A DNA stretch of 64,000 bases from Atopobium sp. ICM42b (GCA_000564995.1 JDFH01000006.1:147299-211298), one strand, 5' to 3'. Numbered from the stretch's first letter, positions 51,984 through 62,162 are shown. Notes: generated from the sequence alone by a model not told the origin. A program made the numbers and translations.

Positions 51984-53003
51984 CTATGACTCCTTGTCAA
52001 GCGCGAGAAGATCGATGAGCAGAGGGACTATCTGGGTAAACACATCGTCAATGGTGCCTTCAGCGGTAAAGCCTGCAGCTGCAGTGTGTCCGCCGCCACC
52101 CATTTGACGAGCTACGCCAGAAATATCTAGCTGAGATTTGGAACGCAGATTGCCGCGAACTTTTCCGCCATCAACCTCTTTGAGGAAGAGGGCAATTTCT
52201 GTTCCCTCAACGCAACGCACAATGTCTACCAGGCCATCCATCTCGGCAAGAGGAACTCCTGATGCAGAAAGATCTGCGGTGGTGACGTAGCTGTAAGCAA
52301 CGCGACCCTCACCAAAAGTACGGATGCGACCCATAACCTTTGCGGCAAGGTGAAGGTAGGCCAAACGATCACTCTGGTAGACATGAAGCGCAATCTGAGA
52401 TGGAGAAGCGCCTGCTTCCACCAGCAAACTTGCTACCTCAAAAGCCTCGCCGTCAGCGTTTTGGTACTGGAAACGACCAGTATCAGTTACCAGAGCGCAC
52501 ATAAGGCATTGTGCCTCTGATGGAACAAGCTCTGTACCCAAATGACAGGCAAACTCGGTGATAATGACACCGGTTGCCGCTGCATCAGGACGCACGAGTC
52601 CCGCATTCCAATACACGCTGTTATAGGGGTGATGGTCAAGTACAGCTACCGTCTTAGAGCGTTCCATCAGCGCTTCTGCATCAGCCAAACGTCCTGCAGT
52701 AGAAAGGTCTACGCAGATAAAAAGGTCTGGAGTACCCTCGTACTTATTTGCAGGCACAAAGCTCTCAGTACCATCAAGAAACTTGTATATACGTGGTACT
52801 TCCCCATCAGCATCTGCCAAAAGATTGGTGACAGTTTTGCTAGGCCATCTTCTCTGAATAATGGAAGAAAGTGCTAATCCAGAGCCAATCGCATCTCCAT
52901 CAGGAGACGTATGTGCGCAAACAACGATTGACGAGGCCTGCTCAATCAGAGCTGTAACCTCGTCAAACTCTGGACGACTGACTTTTGTATTCAGTGACGT
53001 CAC
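51984..53003 (-). CDS. nrnA: DHH-family phosphoesterase, NrnA type
   Basis: Oligoribonuclease and/or 3'-phosphoadenosine-phosphate phosphatase. The 339 residues carry the DHH-family metal motifs CAHTSPDGDAIGSGLALS, FICVDLSTAGRL and VAVLDHHPYNS. The DHHA1 domain ends in RQMGGGGHTAAAGFTAEG. It lies between rbfA and truB, as in many Gram-positives. Nano-RNase versus pAp-phosphatase activity cannot be told from sequence. Confidence 0.92.
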   Translation of the reverse strand: MTSLNTKVSRPEFDEVTALIEQASSIVVCAHTSPDGDAIGSGLALSSIIQRRWPSKTVTNLLADADGEVPRIYKFLDGTESFVPANKYEGTPDLFICVDLSTAGRLADAEALMERSKTVAVLDHHPYNSVYWNAGLVRPDAAATGVIITEFACHLGTELVPSEAQCLMCALVTDTGRFQYQNADGEAFEVASLLVEAGASPSQIALHVYQSDRLAYLHLAAKVMGRIRTFGEGRVAYSYVTTADLSASGVPLAEMDGLVDIVRCVEGTEIALFLKEVDGGKVRGNLRSKSQLDISGVARQMGGGGHTAAAGFTAEGTIDDVFTQIVPLLIDLLALDKES

Positions 53004-53007
53004 TTAC

Positions 53008-53418
53008 TTACGCCTCCTCGTCAGAATTCTCTTCATCAGAAGCTAGAGGGTATCCAAACTCGTCTTTCTCGACACCAAGAGTTGGTGGAACTACCTCAAG
53101 TGCCTGAGCAATGCGTTCAGCCTCATCGGTAGTGGTATCAATTTTGAAATCAAGCTCAGGGGTAACACGCCAGTTCAGCGCATGACCCAAAAGCGAGCGA
53201 ATCCTACCCTTTGCACGCTTGAGAGCTGCGAGGACCTTCTCGTAGCGATCAGGCTCACAGCTTACATACGCGCGCATAAAGGACTTATCAACCGAGACCT
53301 CACAGCTTGTGACAGTCACAAGCTGGAGATCAGGGTCGGAAATTTCAAACAAAAGGATCCAGCTAAGCTTTTCTCGAGCAATCTCATTGGTACGACGAGA
53401 AAACTGATTCTGTTTCAT
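53008..53418 (-). CDS. rbfA: Ribosome-binding factor A
   Basis: 30S maturation factor with a KH fold. The 136 residues start with NQFSRRTNEIAREKLSWILL and show SVDKSFMRAYVSC, RSLLGHALNWRVTPELDFKI. The acidic tail is 20 residues longer than minimal. It follows infB by 11 bases and precedes nrnA by 4. Confidence 0.93.
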   Translation of the reverse strand: MKQNQFSRRTNEIAREKLSWILLFEISDPDLQLVTVTSCEVSVDKSFMRAYVSCEPDRYEKVLAALKRAKGRIRSLLGHALNWRVTPELDFKIDTTTDEAERIAQALEVVPPTLGVEKDEFGYPLASDEENSDEEA

Positions 53419-53429
53419 GCTGTCCCTTC

Positions 53430-56069
53430 TTACTCGGTACGAGCCACCTGCTCAATGCGATAGCCCTCAAGCTGGTCGCCAGGCTTGATGTCCTGGAAGT
53501 TCTCAAGGCCAATACCGCATTCATAGCCGGATTTAACGCTCTTAACGTCGTCTTTGAAGCGCCTGAGCGATGCAATCTTTCCGTCGTAGACAACAAAGCC
53601 GTCACGAATAAGGCGGATGTTATCGTCGCGAGAAATCTCGCCCTCAGAAATCATGCAACCTGCAGCAATACCAACCTTAGGAACCTTGAAGGTATCGCGA
53701 ACCTCAGCAACGCCGGTCTGGACTTCCTGCTCAGTTGGCTTAAGCATACCAATACGAGCTGCGTCAATCTCTTCGATTGCCTTGTAGATGACGCTATAGG
53801 TTCTAATCTCAACGCCTACGCGCTCTGCAGCAAGCTTGGCCTTTGCATCTGGACGGACACCAAAGCCAATGATGATTGCATTGGATGCATCAGCGAGAAC
53901 AACGTCGGTCTCGGTGATTCCACCAACAGCAGAGTGGATGGTGCTGATGCGAACCTCGGACTGGTCCATCTTGTCCAGGGAATCCTGGAGAGCTTCGATG
54001 GAGCCCTGAACATCAGCCTTGATGATGAGGTTGAGTTCCTTGACGTCACGGTCAGCCATGGTGTCAAAGAGGTTCTCGAGGGTAACGTGCTTAACACGGT
54101 TCTGCTCTTCAATACGAGCCTTAAGAGCGCGCTGGTCAGCAAGCTCTCGAGCGTCGCGCTCCTCCTGGAAGACGCGGAACTCATCGCCTGCGCCAGGAAC
54201 GGTCTGCAGACCAAGAATCTCAACTGCGTCAGAAGGACCTGCGGTAGTGACTGCGTTGCCCTTAGGATCAAGCATTGCACGGACGCGGCCAAAGGCCATA
54301 CCAGCAACAAGAGCATCGCCGATGTGGAGTGTACCGCGTGTAACCAAAACAGTAGCAACAGAACCGCGACCACGGTCAAGCTTAGCCTCAAGAACGTTAC
54401 CAGAAGCAAAGGTGTCTGGGTTTGCCTTCAGCTCAAGGACATCTGCCTGCAAAAGAATGGTCTCGAGAAGATCGTCGATGCCCAAATTCTGCTTAGCGGA
54501 GATGTCAACAAACATGTTCTGTCCGCCCCACTCCTCAGGAATAACACCATACTCGGTGAGCTCCTGACGAACGCGGGTAGGATCTGCGCCTGGCTTATCA
54601 ATCTTGTTGACAGCAACAACAATTGGAACGCCAGCTGCCTTTGCGTGGTTAATAGACTCAATGGTCTGAGGCATAACGCCGTCGTCTGCAGCAACAATCA
54701 GAATGACAATATCGGTAACCTTTGCACCACGAGCACGCATAGCGGTAAAGGTCTCGTGACCTGGGGTATCGATGAAAGTAATCTCACGGCCGTTAATGGT
54801 GACCTGAGAAGCACCGATTGCCTGTGTAATGCCGCCGGCCTCGCCAGCTGCAACGCCAGTGTGACGGATTGCATCCAGAAGCGATGTCTTACCGTGGTCA
54901 ACGTGACCCATGACGGTAACTACTGGAGGACGTGGCTTCAAGTCCTTAGGATCATCGTAGAAAGTGAAGGAATTCTCCTCTTCCTTGGACATGATCTTAA
55001 TCTGGCGACCAAGGTCATCAGCAACAATCTCAATAAGCTCATCAGACATAGTCTCGGTAAGCGTCAGAGGATTGCCAAGCAGGAACAGACGCTTAATGAT
55101 GTCATTTGCAGAAACGCCAAGGAGCTCAGCCAGTTCAGAGACAGTAGAGCCCTGAGGAACCTTTACGGTATCAAGCTGGGAAATATCCTGGTCATTTGCA
55201 AGTGCTTCCTCAATACGCTGCTCCATAGCAGCCTCTGCAGCCTGCTTCTGACGACGCTCTTTACGCTTTTTACGGCGACCAGTGGATTCACGGCTTGCCT
55301 CTTCAATAGCAACGCGAGCCTCATCCAAAACGCGGCTTCTGTTGTAAGCCTCAGCCTCACGCGCCATACGGCTATAACGGTCTTCACCGTCATCTCCGCC
55401 ACGACGGTTCTTCTTACGCTTACCATTTGGACGCTCATCAGACATGGAGGCGTCATCGCGCTCGTTCTTGAAGTTATGACGAGAAGGAGCACCACTTGCC
55501 TCGCTTGCATTAGCGCGAGCGTGGTTTCTAGGTCCCTTCTCGGCCTTCTTCTGAGCAGCGGACTCTGCTGCCTGCTGCTTCAAGACCTCTTCCTGCTGAG
55601 CAATCTGATCAAGCAGGTTATTGAAGGAAGGAGCAACCTTAGGAGCAGTGTCCTTTACGCGATTACGCTCAGCCTCTTCGGCCTCAAGACGCTTCTTCTC
55701 TTCCTCAGCGCGGCGGCGCTCCTCTTCTTTCTTACGAGCAGCCTCTTCTTTTGCGCGCTTCTTCTCTTCTTCAGCACGCTCAGCCTCACGCCTTGCCTCT
55801 GCAGCAAGACGCTCAGCCTCTGCTACCTCTGCAGCAGCCTTTGCCTCTTTGGCAGCAGCCTCTTCCTCGGCAGCCTTCTGAGCTGCGATTTCAGCGGCAC
55901 GAGCCTCCATAATAGGCTGGAGTTTCTTACGAACAATAGAAATATATGCATCTTCAAGCGTAGAAGAAGCAGACTTTGCAGGAATCTTCATGTCCGCAAG
56001 GTGCTCGAGCAATTCTTTGCTCTGCATACCATATTCTTTGGCAAGGTCATGTACACGCATTTTTGCCAT
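53430..56069 (-). CDS. infB: Translation initiation factor IF-2
   Basis: GTPase that brings initiator tRNA to the 30S subunit. The 879 residues have an IF2_N domain at 1-50 (MRVHDLAKEYGMQSKELLEH), then a 180-residue Ala/Glu/Lys/Arg coiled region, then a second IF2_N (STVSELAELLGVSANDIIKR). G1 is VTVMGHVDHGKTSLLDAI near 390, G3 DTPGHETF and G4 NKIDKPGADP. The C-terminal domain ends QDIKPGDQLEGYRIEQVAR. GGAAGG lies 9 bases before the ATG. It directly follows nusA without a ylxR gene. Confidence 0.97.
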   Translation of the reverse strand: MAKMRVHDLAKEYGMQSKELLEHLADMKIPAKSASSTLEDAYISIVRKKLQPIMEARAAEIAAQKAAEEEAAAKEAKAAAEVAEAERLAAEARREAERAEEEKKRAKEEAARKKEEERRRAEEEKKRLEAEEAERNRVKDTAPKVAPSFNNLLDQIAQQEEVLKQQAAESAAQKKAEKGPRNHARANASEASGAPSRHNFKNERDDASMSDERPNGKRKKNRRGGDDGEDRYSRMAREAEAYNRSRVLDEARVAIEEASRESTGRRKKRKERRQKQAAEAAMEQRIEEALANDQDISQLDTVKVPQGSTVSELAELLGVSANDIIKRLFLLGNPLTLTETMSDELIEIVADDLGRQIKIMSKEEENSFTFYDDPKDLKPRPPVVTVMGHVDHGKTSLLDAIRHTGVAAGEAGGITQAIGASQVTINGREITFIDTPGHETFTAMRARGAKVTDIVILIVAADDGVMPQTIESINHAKAAGVPIVVAVNKIDKPGADPTRVRQELTEYGVIPEEWGGQNMFVDISAKQNLGIDDLLETILLQADVLELKANPDTFASGNVLEAKLDRGRGSVATVLVTRGTLHIGDALVAGMAFGRVRAMLDPKGNAVTTAGPSDAVEILGLQTVPGAGDEFRVFQEERDARELADQRALKARIEEQNRVKHVTLENLFDTMADRDVKELNLIIKADVQGSIEALQDSLDKMDQSEVRISTIHSAVGGITETDVVLADASNAIIIGFGVRPDAKAKLAAERVGVEIRTYSVIYKAIEEIDAARIGMLKPTEQEVQTGVAEVRDTFKVPKVGIAAGCMISEGEISRDDNIRLIRDGFVVYDGKIASLRRFKDDVKSVKSGYECGIGLENFQDIKPGDQLEGYRIEQVARTE

Positions 56070-56112
56070 ATATGAAAACCTTCCGGTTGACGGGATAGTT
56101 ACAGGTAGTTGC

Positions 56113-57354
56113 TTAGATCAGTGAGTCTGGATCGGAAGAAATCTCTGCATTCTCCATGTCATCATGAATGCCACAGAAATCAGAACCAGGTCTTGCCATA
56201 TTGCGGCAAGGAGTTCCGTTAGGGCTCACATACTTACAACGATGAGCAATCTCTTCCTCGTCAACAGTCTCTTCAACAACCTCAGGAAGGTTGTTCAAAA
56301 TGCTTGCAGCAAGGGACTCGTTCTTGATGTCAATGTGAAGACCAGTCAGACGAGCAGCAAGACGAGCGTTCTGGCCCTCTTTACCAATAGCCAAAGACAG
56401 CTGATCATCAGGAACAATAACGGTTGCATGTCCCGTAGCGCCATCAACAATAACGCGAGAAACACGTGCAGGTGAAAGTGCAGATGCAACGCAACGAGCA
56501 GCATCGTCAAACCAAGGCACAACGTCAACGCGCTCTCCACGAAGCTCAGAAACTACGGTGCGAACACGGCTGCCCTTAGGACCAACGCAAGCACCAACTG
56601 GATCAAGGCGCTCGTCAACGGAAGAAACGGCAATCTTAGAACGGACACCGGCCTCACGAGCAATGGAGCGAATGCTTACAACACCGTCATAAACCTCTGG
56701 AACCTCAAGCTCAAAGAGGCGACGGATAAGATCTGGATGAGTACGAGAAACAACAATTGGTGGACGCTGACGCTCACCACGAACTGCTGGCTGAGTTGCA
56801 TTAGGATCGCGGACGTCAACGATAATTGCCTTGATGCGCTGGTTGTGAAGGTAACGCTCGCCTGCTGGACGCTCATCGCGCTCATCAGGGAAACGGCGCT
56901 GATCAAAGTGTGGAAGCTCTGCCTCAACGCCCTCACGAATCTTAATGATGGTGAAATCAGGAGTGGACTGAAGAACAGTACCTGTGATGATGTCACCAAT
57001 ACGGCCACGGAACTCATCATAAATCTGAGCACGGGCAGCATTGCGCACAAGGGTCTTAATCTCTGCCTTAGCATGCTGTGCAGCAATACGGCTGGTATCT
57101 GGAGGAGTTACGTCTACCTCGTCAAACTCAGTGTACTCACCAGTCTCCTCATCTGGCTCACCCTTAGGAACAAGCTCATAGACGTAGACACGGCCGGTAG
57201 CCCTATCAATGGTGACACGGGCGCCAAAATCAAGATGGAGGACGTCAGCATAGCTTTTTGCCAGAGACTGCTCCAAACGGTCCAGAAGATACAACTCATC
57301 GATGTGCTTCTCCTGGCAAAGCAACATCAAAGCTTCCATCATTTCAGATGCCAT
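56113..57354 (-). CDS. nusA: Transcription factor NusA with C-terminal Cys/His motif
   Basis: Transcription elongation, pausing and antitermination factor. The 413 residues show the N-terminal RNA-polymerase-binding domain (1-125), S1 (GRIGDIITGTVLQSTPDF, about 135-200) and two KH domains (RSKIAVSSVDERLDPVGACV, DQLSLAIGKEGQNARLAARL). The family's acidic repeats are absent. Residues 371-396 instead contain C-x8-C-x10-C-x2-H (CKYVSPNGTPC, then DFCGIH), a probable zinc site. YlxR/RnpM, usually encoded between nusA and infB, is missing. Confidence 0.95.
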   Translation of the reverse strand: MASEMMEALMLLCQEKHIDELYLLDRLEQSLAKSYADVLHLDFGARVTIDRATGRVYVYELVPKGEPDEETGEYTEFDEVDVTPPDTSRIAAQHAKAEIKTLVRNAARAQIYDEFRGRIGDIITGTVLQSTPDFTIIKIREGVEAELPHFDQRRFPDERDERPAGERYLHNQRIKAIIVDVRDPNATQPAVRGERQRPPIVVSRTHPDLIRRLFELEVPEVYDGVVSIRSIAREAGVRSKIAVSSVDERLDPVGACVGPKGSRVRTVVSELRGERVDVVPWFDDAARCVASALSPARVSRVIVDGATGHATVIVPDDQLSLAIGKEGQNARLAARLTGLHIDIKNESLAASILNNLPEVVEETVDEEEIAHRCKYVSPNGTPCRNMARPGSDFCGIHDDMENAEISSDPDSLI

Positions 57355-57370
57355 GAATAATCCTCTCTAT

Positions 57371-57865
57371 CTACTTCTTGGCTGAGGCCGAGAAATCAAA
57401 AACTGGTTTAATAACGCACTTCTTTAACTCAGACAAATCAACAGTACAGACTTCATCTTCTGTCTGGATTGAGATAGTTGTACCCTCAATGCCCAAGAGT
57501 TTGCCGGTAAATTTACGGCGTCCCTCTGTGGCGGTAGTCTGAAGCTGAATCTCTTCTCCTGCAAAGCGCTCAAAGTCTTTTGCGCGGCGAAGCGGACGAG
57601 CCATTCCTGGAGAAGAAACCTCCAAGGTAAATGATGCTGGGAAAGGATCAAGCTCATCTATGGTCTCTGAGATCCATGAAGTTTCTTGAGCAACCTCATC
57701 AAGAGAAATGGTCTCTGCTGTCTCATCATCATGGTCAATTCTTACTCTGACCACAGGATTCTTAGAAGAACCAACAATCTCAACATCAACAATATCAATG
57801 TGGTGATTGAGTGCAGCCTGCTCGAGTGCGGACAAGATTTTCTGTGTTGCACCTTCGTTTTGCAT
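57371..57865 (-). CDS. rimP: Ribosome maturation factor RimP
   Basis: Needed for 30S assembly. The 164 residues contain DVEIVGSSKNPVVRVRIDHD and SLDEVAQETSWISETIDELD. SFTLEVSSPGMARPLRRAKDF is the family signature. FTGKLLGIEGTTISI is the SH3-like C-terminal domain. GAGGAGGT precedes the ATG. First gene of rimP-nusA-infB-rbfA-nrnA-truB-ribF-dnaG, which may run as one transcript. Confidence 0.94.
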   Translation of the reverse strand: MQNEGATQKILSALEQAALNHHIDIVDVEIVGSSKNPVVRVRIDHDDETAETISLDEVAQETSWISETIDELDPFPASFTLEVSSPGMARPLRRAKDFERFAGEEIQLQTTATEGRRKFTGKLLGIEGTTISIQTEDEVCTVDLSELKKCVIKPVFDFSASAKK

Positions 57866-57892
57866 TTGACCTCCTCATCTACATACAGAAAG

Positions 57893-57921
57893 GAAGCGGG
57901 GTCAAAACTCAACCCCACTTC
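57893..57921 (-). terminator. Candidate terminator between leuS and rimP
   Basis: On the minus strand GAAGTGGGGT, nine bases, ACCCCGCTTC with one T-G pair: 10-bp stem followed by CTTTCTG, a weak U-tract. Confidence 0.6.
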
Positions 57922-57989
57922 CAACTAATAACAACTACGTTTAGAGATATCTTACGAGATAAAGGGCTTCTCGTCAAGTGTTTTTGCTG

Positions 57990-60563
57990 TTAGGCAACGA
58001 TATTCACAAGTCGGCCCTTAACAACAATGACTTTTCTAATCTCTTTACCCTCAAGCTGATCGGCAATTGCCTCAGTTGCGGCTGCAGTGAGCTCTTCCTC
58101 AGAAGCATCGGCAGCGACCTCAATGCGAGCGCGGACCTTACCCTTAAGCTGAACAGCAATTTCAACGGTGTTGCTCTTTGCCTGCTCTGGGTCAAACTCT
58201 GGCCAAGGCTGGTGATAGACAGGTGCGCCTTTACCCAGAGCCTCGTGGCTGAGCTCGTCTGCCCAGTGAGGAATGATTGGAGCCAGCATGGAAACAACAT
58301 CATTTGCAACCTTGTAGCAAAGTGCAGCATCTCTGGACTCTGCAGGAACCTCGTTGATGTAGGCGCTTGCTGCATTAACCAGCTCCATAACTGCAGAAAT
58401 AGCAGTGTTGAACTGGCCCTTGTCAAACTCGGTGGTACAGCGGATTCCCATAGCGTTGAGGACGCGGTTGAGCTCAAGCGACTTTGCATCCAAAGCTGTG
58501 TGGTCAAGTACGGCAGAAGCATCAGCGGTGCGAGAAAGCTCCCAAACTACACGCCATGCGCGCTTGATAAAGCGGTTTGCACCTGCAACGACCTTCTCGT
58601 CCCAGTCAAAATCCTTCTCTGGTGGAGCAACAAAGAGAATGGCAAGACGCATAGTATCTGCACCGTAAGGCTCAATGACAGAGCTTGGAGGTACCACGTT
58701 ACCCTTTGACTTTGACATGGTGTCGCCGTGCTCATCCTTGACCATGCCCTGGGTCATCAGGTTCTTAAATGGCTCGTCAATAGCAATCATGCCCAGGTCG
58801 CGAAGGACCTTAGTAAAGAAGCGAGAATACAAAAGGTGCAGAATTGCGTGCTCAATGCCGCCAATGTAGTTATCTACTGGCATCCAGCGGTCAACTGACT
58901 CCTTAGAGAAAGGAAGCTCGGTGTTGTGTGGATCGCAATAACGCAGATAATACCAGCTAGAGCAAGTGAACGTGTCCATGGTATCAGTGATGCGCTGAGC
59001 GGGCTTGCCGCACTTTGGACAGGTGGTCTCTACAAACTCCTTGCACTCAGCAAGAGTATCTCCTGCCGCCAGATCAAGATTATCTGGAAGCGTAACAGGG
59101 AGCTGGTCATAAGGAACAGGAACGTCACCGCAGCAATCGCAGTGAATCATAGGAATTGGATTGCCCCAATAACGCTGCCTTGAGATGAGCCAGTCACGAA
59201 GGCGGAACTGAACAGTTCTACGTCCAACGTTGTGCTCAGTCAGATAAGCAACAACAGCCTCTTCTGCCTCGGAATGCTTACCACCACGGAGACCGGTAAA
59301 AGGACCAGACTGGACAAGAATACCAACGGTATCCATTGGTCCGTCCCAGTCAACGGAGGTTACCTTGTACTCGGAAACTCCCTTGAGCTCCTCGTAAATA
59401 TCAGTTCCCTCTTCGCAAATGATAGGAACAATAGGCAGGTCATACTTCTTAGCAAAGTCAAAGTCGCGCTTATCGCCTGATGGAACACCCATAACGGCGC
59501 CAGTACCATAGTCGAGAAGGACGTAGTCAGCAACCCAAATTGGTACGGTCTGACCGGTGACTGGGTTAATTGCGTAACGGCCGGTGAACACACCGTGTTT
59601 CTCGCGGTCTGTACCCTGACGATCAATGGAAGAAACCTTTACGGCCTCCTCGTGAAGAGCGTCAAAGGCAGCCTTGTACTCTGAATCCCCTACCAGCTCA
59701 GCAGCAAGCTTAGACTCTGGTGGAAGCAGCATAAAGGTGCAGCCATAGATGGTATCTGCGCGAGTAGTAAAGACAGTCATCTTAGTGTCTGTTGGGGTGA
59801 CACCATCAGTATCTGCCAGGGTAAAGTCAATCTCTGCACCCTCCGAGCGGCCAATCCAGTTTGCCTGCATAGCGCGAACGCGCTCTGGCCAACCCTCAAG
59901 CTGGTCAAGATCATCAAGAAGCTCCTGGGCGTAATCAGTGATGCGCAGATACCACTGTGAGAGCTCGCGTTTCTCTGGAACCGCGCCACAGCGCCAGCAT
60001 TTACCGTTAACTACCTGCTCGTTTGCAAGAACAGTTTTGTCGTTAGGACACCAGTTAACAGGGCTTGTTGCACGATATACCAGACCCTTCTCAAGCATCT
60101 TAAGGAAAATCCACTGACCCCATTTGTAGTACTCAGGGTCACATGTGTTAAACATGCGGTCTTTGTCGTAAGCAAAGCCCATGCGGAACATGGTCTTTAC
60201 AGCCTGATCAATATTCTTATGAGTCCACACAGAAGGCTGCGTATTGTGCTTAATAGCAGCGTTTTCTGCAGGAAGACCAAAGGCATCAAAGCCCATTGGA
60301 TGCAAAACGTCAAAGCCACGCATACGAGCCTGACGAGCCATAGCATCGCCAATGGTGTAGTTACGAGCGTGACCCATATGAAGATCGCCCGAAGGATAAG
60401 GGAACATCTCTAGAACGTATTTTTTAGGCCTTGAGCTGTCTTCTTCTGTCTTGTAAAGATTCTGCTCTTCCCAAACACGCTGCCACTTAGTTTCAATAGC
60501 CTCAGCATCGTAGGCAGGAAAATCACCTGTATCGGATACGTTCTGTACTTCCTCGTTTTCCAC
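57990..60563 (-). CDS. leuS: Leucyl-tRNA synthetase
   Basis: Charges tRNA-Leu. The GTG at 60563 (AAAGGGG 5 bases upstream) gives 857 residues; the frame is open another 21 codons, but those are not family-like. It contains [20 protein letters not shown] (HIGH class I motif), the editing domain with [11 protein letters not shown] and [17 protein letters not shown], and the KMSKS motif [15 protein letters not shown]. The zinc-finger insert [12 protein letters not shown] and [13 protein letters not shown] keep their cysteines. No T-box leader was seen; instead an 11-bp hairpin lies upstream. Confidence 0.97.
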   Translation of the reverse strand: MENEEVQNVSDTGDFPAYDAEAIETKWQRVWEEQNLYKTEEDSSRPKKYVLEMFPYPSGDLHMGHARNYTIGDAMARQARMRGFDVLHPMGFDAFGLPAENAAIKHNTQPSVWTHKNIDQAVKTMFRMGFAYDKDRMFNTCDPEYYKWGQWIFLKMLEKGLVYRATSPVNWCPNDKTVLANEQVVNGKCWRCGAVPEKRELSQWYLRITDYAQELLDDLDQLEGWPERVRAMQANWIGRSEGAEIDFTLADTDGVTPTDTKMTVFTTRADTIYGCTFMLLPPESKLAAELVGDSEYKAAFDALHEEAVKVSSIDRQGTDREKHGVFTGRYAINPVTGQTVPIWVADYVLLDYGTGAVMGVPSGDKRDFDFAKKYDLPIVPIICEEGTDIYEELKGVSEYKVTSVDWDGPMDTVGILVQSGPFTGLRGGKHSEAEEAVVAYLTEHNVGRRTVQFRLRDWLISRQRYWGNPIPMIHCDCCGDVPVPYDQLPVTLPDNLDLAAGDTLAECKEFVETTCPKCGKPAQRITDTMDTFTCSSWYYLRYCDPHNTELPFSKESVDRWMPVDNYIGGIEHAILHLLYSRFFTKVLRDLGMIAIDEPFKNLMTQGMVKDEHGDTMSKSKGNVVPPSSVIEPYGADTMRLAILFVAPPEKDFDWDEKVVAGANRFIKRAWRVVWELSRTADASAVLDHTALDAKSLELNRVLNAMGIRCTTEFDKGQFNTAISAVMELVNAASAYINEVPAESRDAALCYKVANDVVSMLAPIIPHWADELSHEALGKGAPVYHQPWPEFDPEQAKSNTVEIAVQLKGKVRARIEVAADASEEELTAAATEAIADQLEGKEIRKVIVVKGRLVNIVA

Positions 60564-60586
60564 GAGTTCCCCTTTCTTATAGCGAT

Positions 60587-60615
60587 GCGTCACCAAGCAA
60601 AATACTTGGTGACGC
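60587..60615 (-). promoter_or_regulatory. leuS leader hairpin
   Basis: GCGTCACCAAG, seven bases, CTTGGTGACGC: perfect 11-bp stem between the IMP dehydrogenase stop and leuS, ending 23 bases before the leuS start. No T-run follows, so it is not a normal terminator. Confidence 0.65.
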
Positions 60616-60638
60616 CAGTAGTCCATACAACCTGTGGT

Positions 60639-62162
60639 TTATGAACGGAAATTGTAACTGACCTGCTGGTTTGAATCTTTCAGCAAGACGTCGTGAGCAC
60701 CACCCTCAACAATTGAAGTTGAAGAGACAAGTGTAATCTTTGCCTTATCGCGGAGCTCAGGAATATCAAGTGCACCGCAATTACACATGGTGGACTTGAC
60801 CTTCAAAAGCGATGCATCAACGCCATCCTTCAAAGGACCCGCGTATGGAACGTAAGAATCAACGCCCTCAACAAAGGAAAGACCGCGCTTGTTGCCACCA
60901 AGGTCGTAACGTTGCCAGTTGCGAGCACGTGCAGAACCCTCACCCCAGTACTCCTTCATGTAAGAGCCGTTAACAATAACGCGGTCAGAAGGGCTCTCAT
61001 CAAAGCGAGCAAAGTAACGACCAAGCATCATGAAGTCAGAACCCATAGCAAGAGCCAAAGTCATGTGATAGTCGTAGACAATTCCACCGTCAGAGCAGAT
61101 TGGAATATAGACGCCAGTCTCCTCAAAGTACTCATCACGAGCGCGAGCAACATCAATGACAGAGGTTGCCTGACCACGACCAATGCCCTTCTGCTCACGA
61201 GTGATGCAGATAGAACCGCCGCCGATACCAATCTTGATAAAGTCAGCGCCAGCCTCTGCCAAGAAGCGGAAGCCCTCAGCATCTACAACGTTACCTGCGC
61301 CAATCTTGACGGAATCACCGTAAGTTGCACGAACCCACTCAAGTGTGCGCTTCTGCCACTCGGAATAACCCTCAGAAGAGTCAATGCACAAAACATCAGC
61401 GCCTGCATCAACAAGCAGAGGAACACGAGTCTCATAGTCACGAGTATTAATACCAGCGCCAACCATGTAGCGCTTAGAGTCATCAAGAAGCTCATCTGGG
61501 GCAGACTTGTGGGAATCATAATCCTTGCGGAATACAAGGCTGACCAGATGGCCGTTCTTATCGACAATAGGAAGGGTGTTGAGCTTATTGTCCCAGATAA
61601 GGTCATTTGCCTCTTTAAGGGTGGTATCCTCAGCTGCGGTAATAAGCTTATCAGCTGGGGTCATAAACTCTGATACCAGCTTAGAGCGATCATCGCGAGA
61701 AGGACGATAATCACGAGAGGTAACAATACCTACGAGCTTACCGCGAGAAGTGCCGTCATCTGTGACAGGCATGGTGGAGTGACCAGTCTTCTCTTTAAGA
61801 TCAAGCACGTCACCAAGGGTCATCTCTGGAGTAAGGGTGGAGTCAGAAACAACAAAGCCTGCCTTGTAGCTCTTAACTTCACGAACCATCTGAGCCTCAT
61901 CCTCAGCGGACTGAGAACCATAAATAAAGGCAATGCCGCCCTGCTGAGCCAAGGCAATTGCCAGACGAGGACCAGAAACTGACTGCATTACTGCAGATAC
62001 CATAGGAATGTTGAGCTCAATTGCGCTTTTCTCGCCACGTTTAAACTTAACAAGAGGAGTCTTCAAAGAAACATTTGCAGGGATATTCTCAGCTGATGAA
62101 TAGCCAGGAACCAAAAGGTACTCAGAAAATGTGTGTGATTCGCCTTCGAAGAACTTTGCCAT
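60639..62162 (-). CDS. guaB: IMP dehydrogenase (divergent type)
   Basis: Oxidises IMP to XMP for GMP synthesis. The 507 residues form a TIM barrel interrupted by two CBS domains (about 95-215: [37 protein letters not shown]). The catalytic loop is [20 protein letters not shown], where most GuaB have GPGSICTTR-x-V-x-GVG. The flap reads [19 protein letters not shown], unlike the usual YRGMGS form. [20 protein letters not shown] and MLGRYFA complete the site. Sense and length are normal. A GGAGG/GGGAG sequence lies 9-12 bases before the ATG. Confidence 0.9.
   Translation of the reverse strand: MAKFFEGESHTFSEYLLVPGYSSAENIPANVSLKTPLVKFKRGEKSAIELNIPMVSAVMQSVSGPRLAIALAQQGGIAFIYGSQSAEDEAQMVREVKSYKAGFVVSDSTLTPEMTLGDVLDLKEKTGHSTMPVTDDGTSRGKLVGIVTSRDYRPSRDDRSKLVSEFMTPADKLITAAEDTTLKEANDLIWDNKLNTLPIVDKNGHLVSLVFRKDYDSHKSAPDELLDDSKRYMVGAGINTRDYETRVPLLVDAGADVLCIDSSEGYSEWQKRTLEWVRATYGDSVKIGAGNVVDAEGFRFLAEAGADFIKIGIGGGSICITREQKGIGRGQATSVIDVARARDEYFEETGVYIPICSDGGIVYDYHMTLALAMGSDFMMLGRYFARFDESPSDRVIVNGSYMKEYWGEGSARARNWQRYDLGGNKRGLSFVEGVDSYVPYAGPLKDGVDASLLKVKSTMCNCGALDIPELRDKAKITLVSSTSIVEGGAHDVLLKDSNQQVSYNFRS

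Larger units (their letters stand above)
1448..62036. repeat. Dispersed over-represented word GGCGAGAAR (18 copies)
   Basis: GGCGAGAAG starts on the plus strand at 1448, 10330, 18273, 29579, 30897, 32894, 36658, 39645 and 50856, and in reverse complement at 1459 and 37622. GGCGAGAAA starts at 4497, 23744, 35480 and 48968, and in reverse complement at 12504, 51876 and 62028. The shorter core GCGAGAA/TTCTCGC was counted by eye at about 54 places; base composition predicts about 7. Copies lie in at least four codon phases or orientations (read as LLA/FLA, FSP, SRR, GEK, WRE) and also between genes, so codon choice alone does not explain them. Function unknown; see findings. Confidence 0.7.

Noticed and set aside
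53934-56075. A 713-codon open frame on the plus strand opposite infB
   Set aside because: Same situation as at pnp: the mirror of a highly biased conserved gene, with no family resemblance or start signal.
60564-60638. T-box leader for leuS
   Set aside because: The gap is only 75 bases and holds a simple hairpin, with no specifier loop or T-box sequence.
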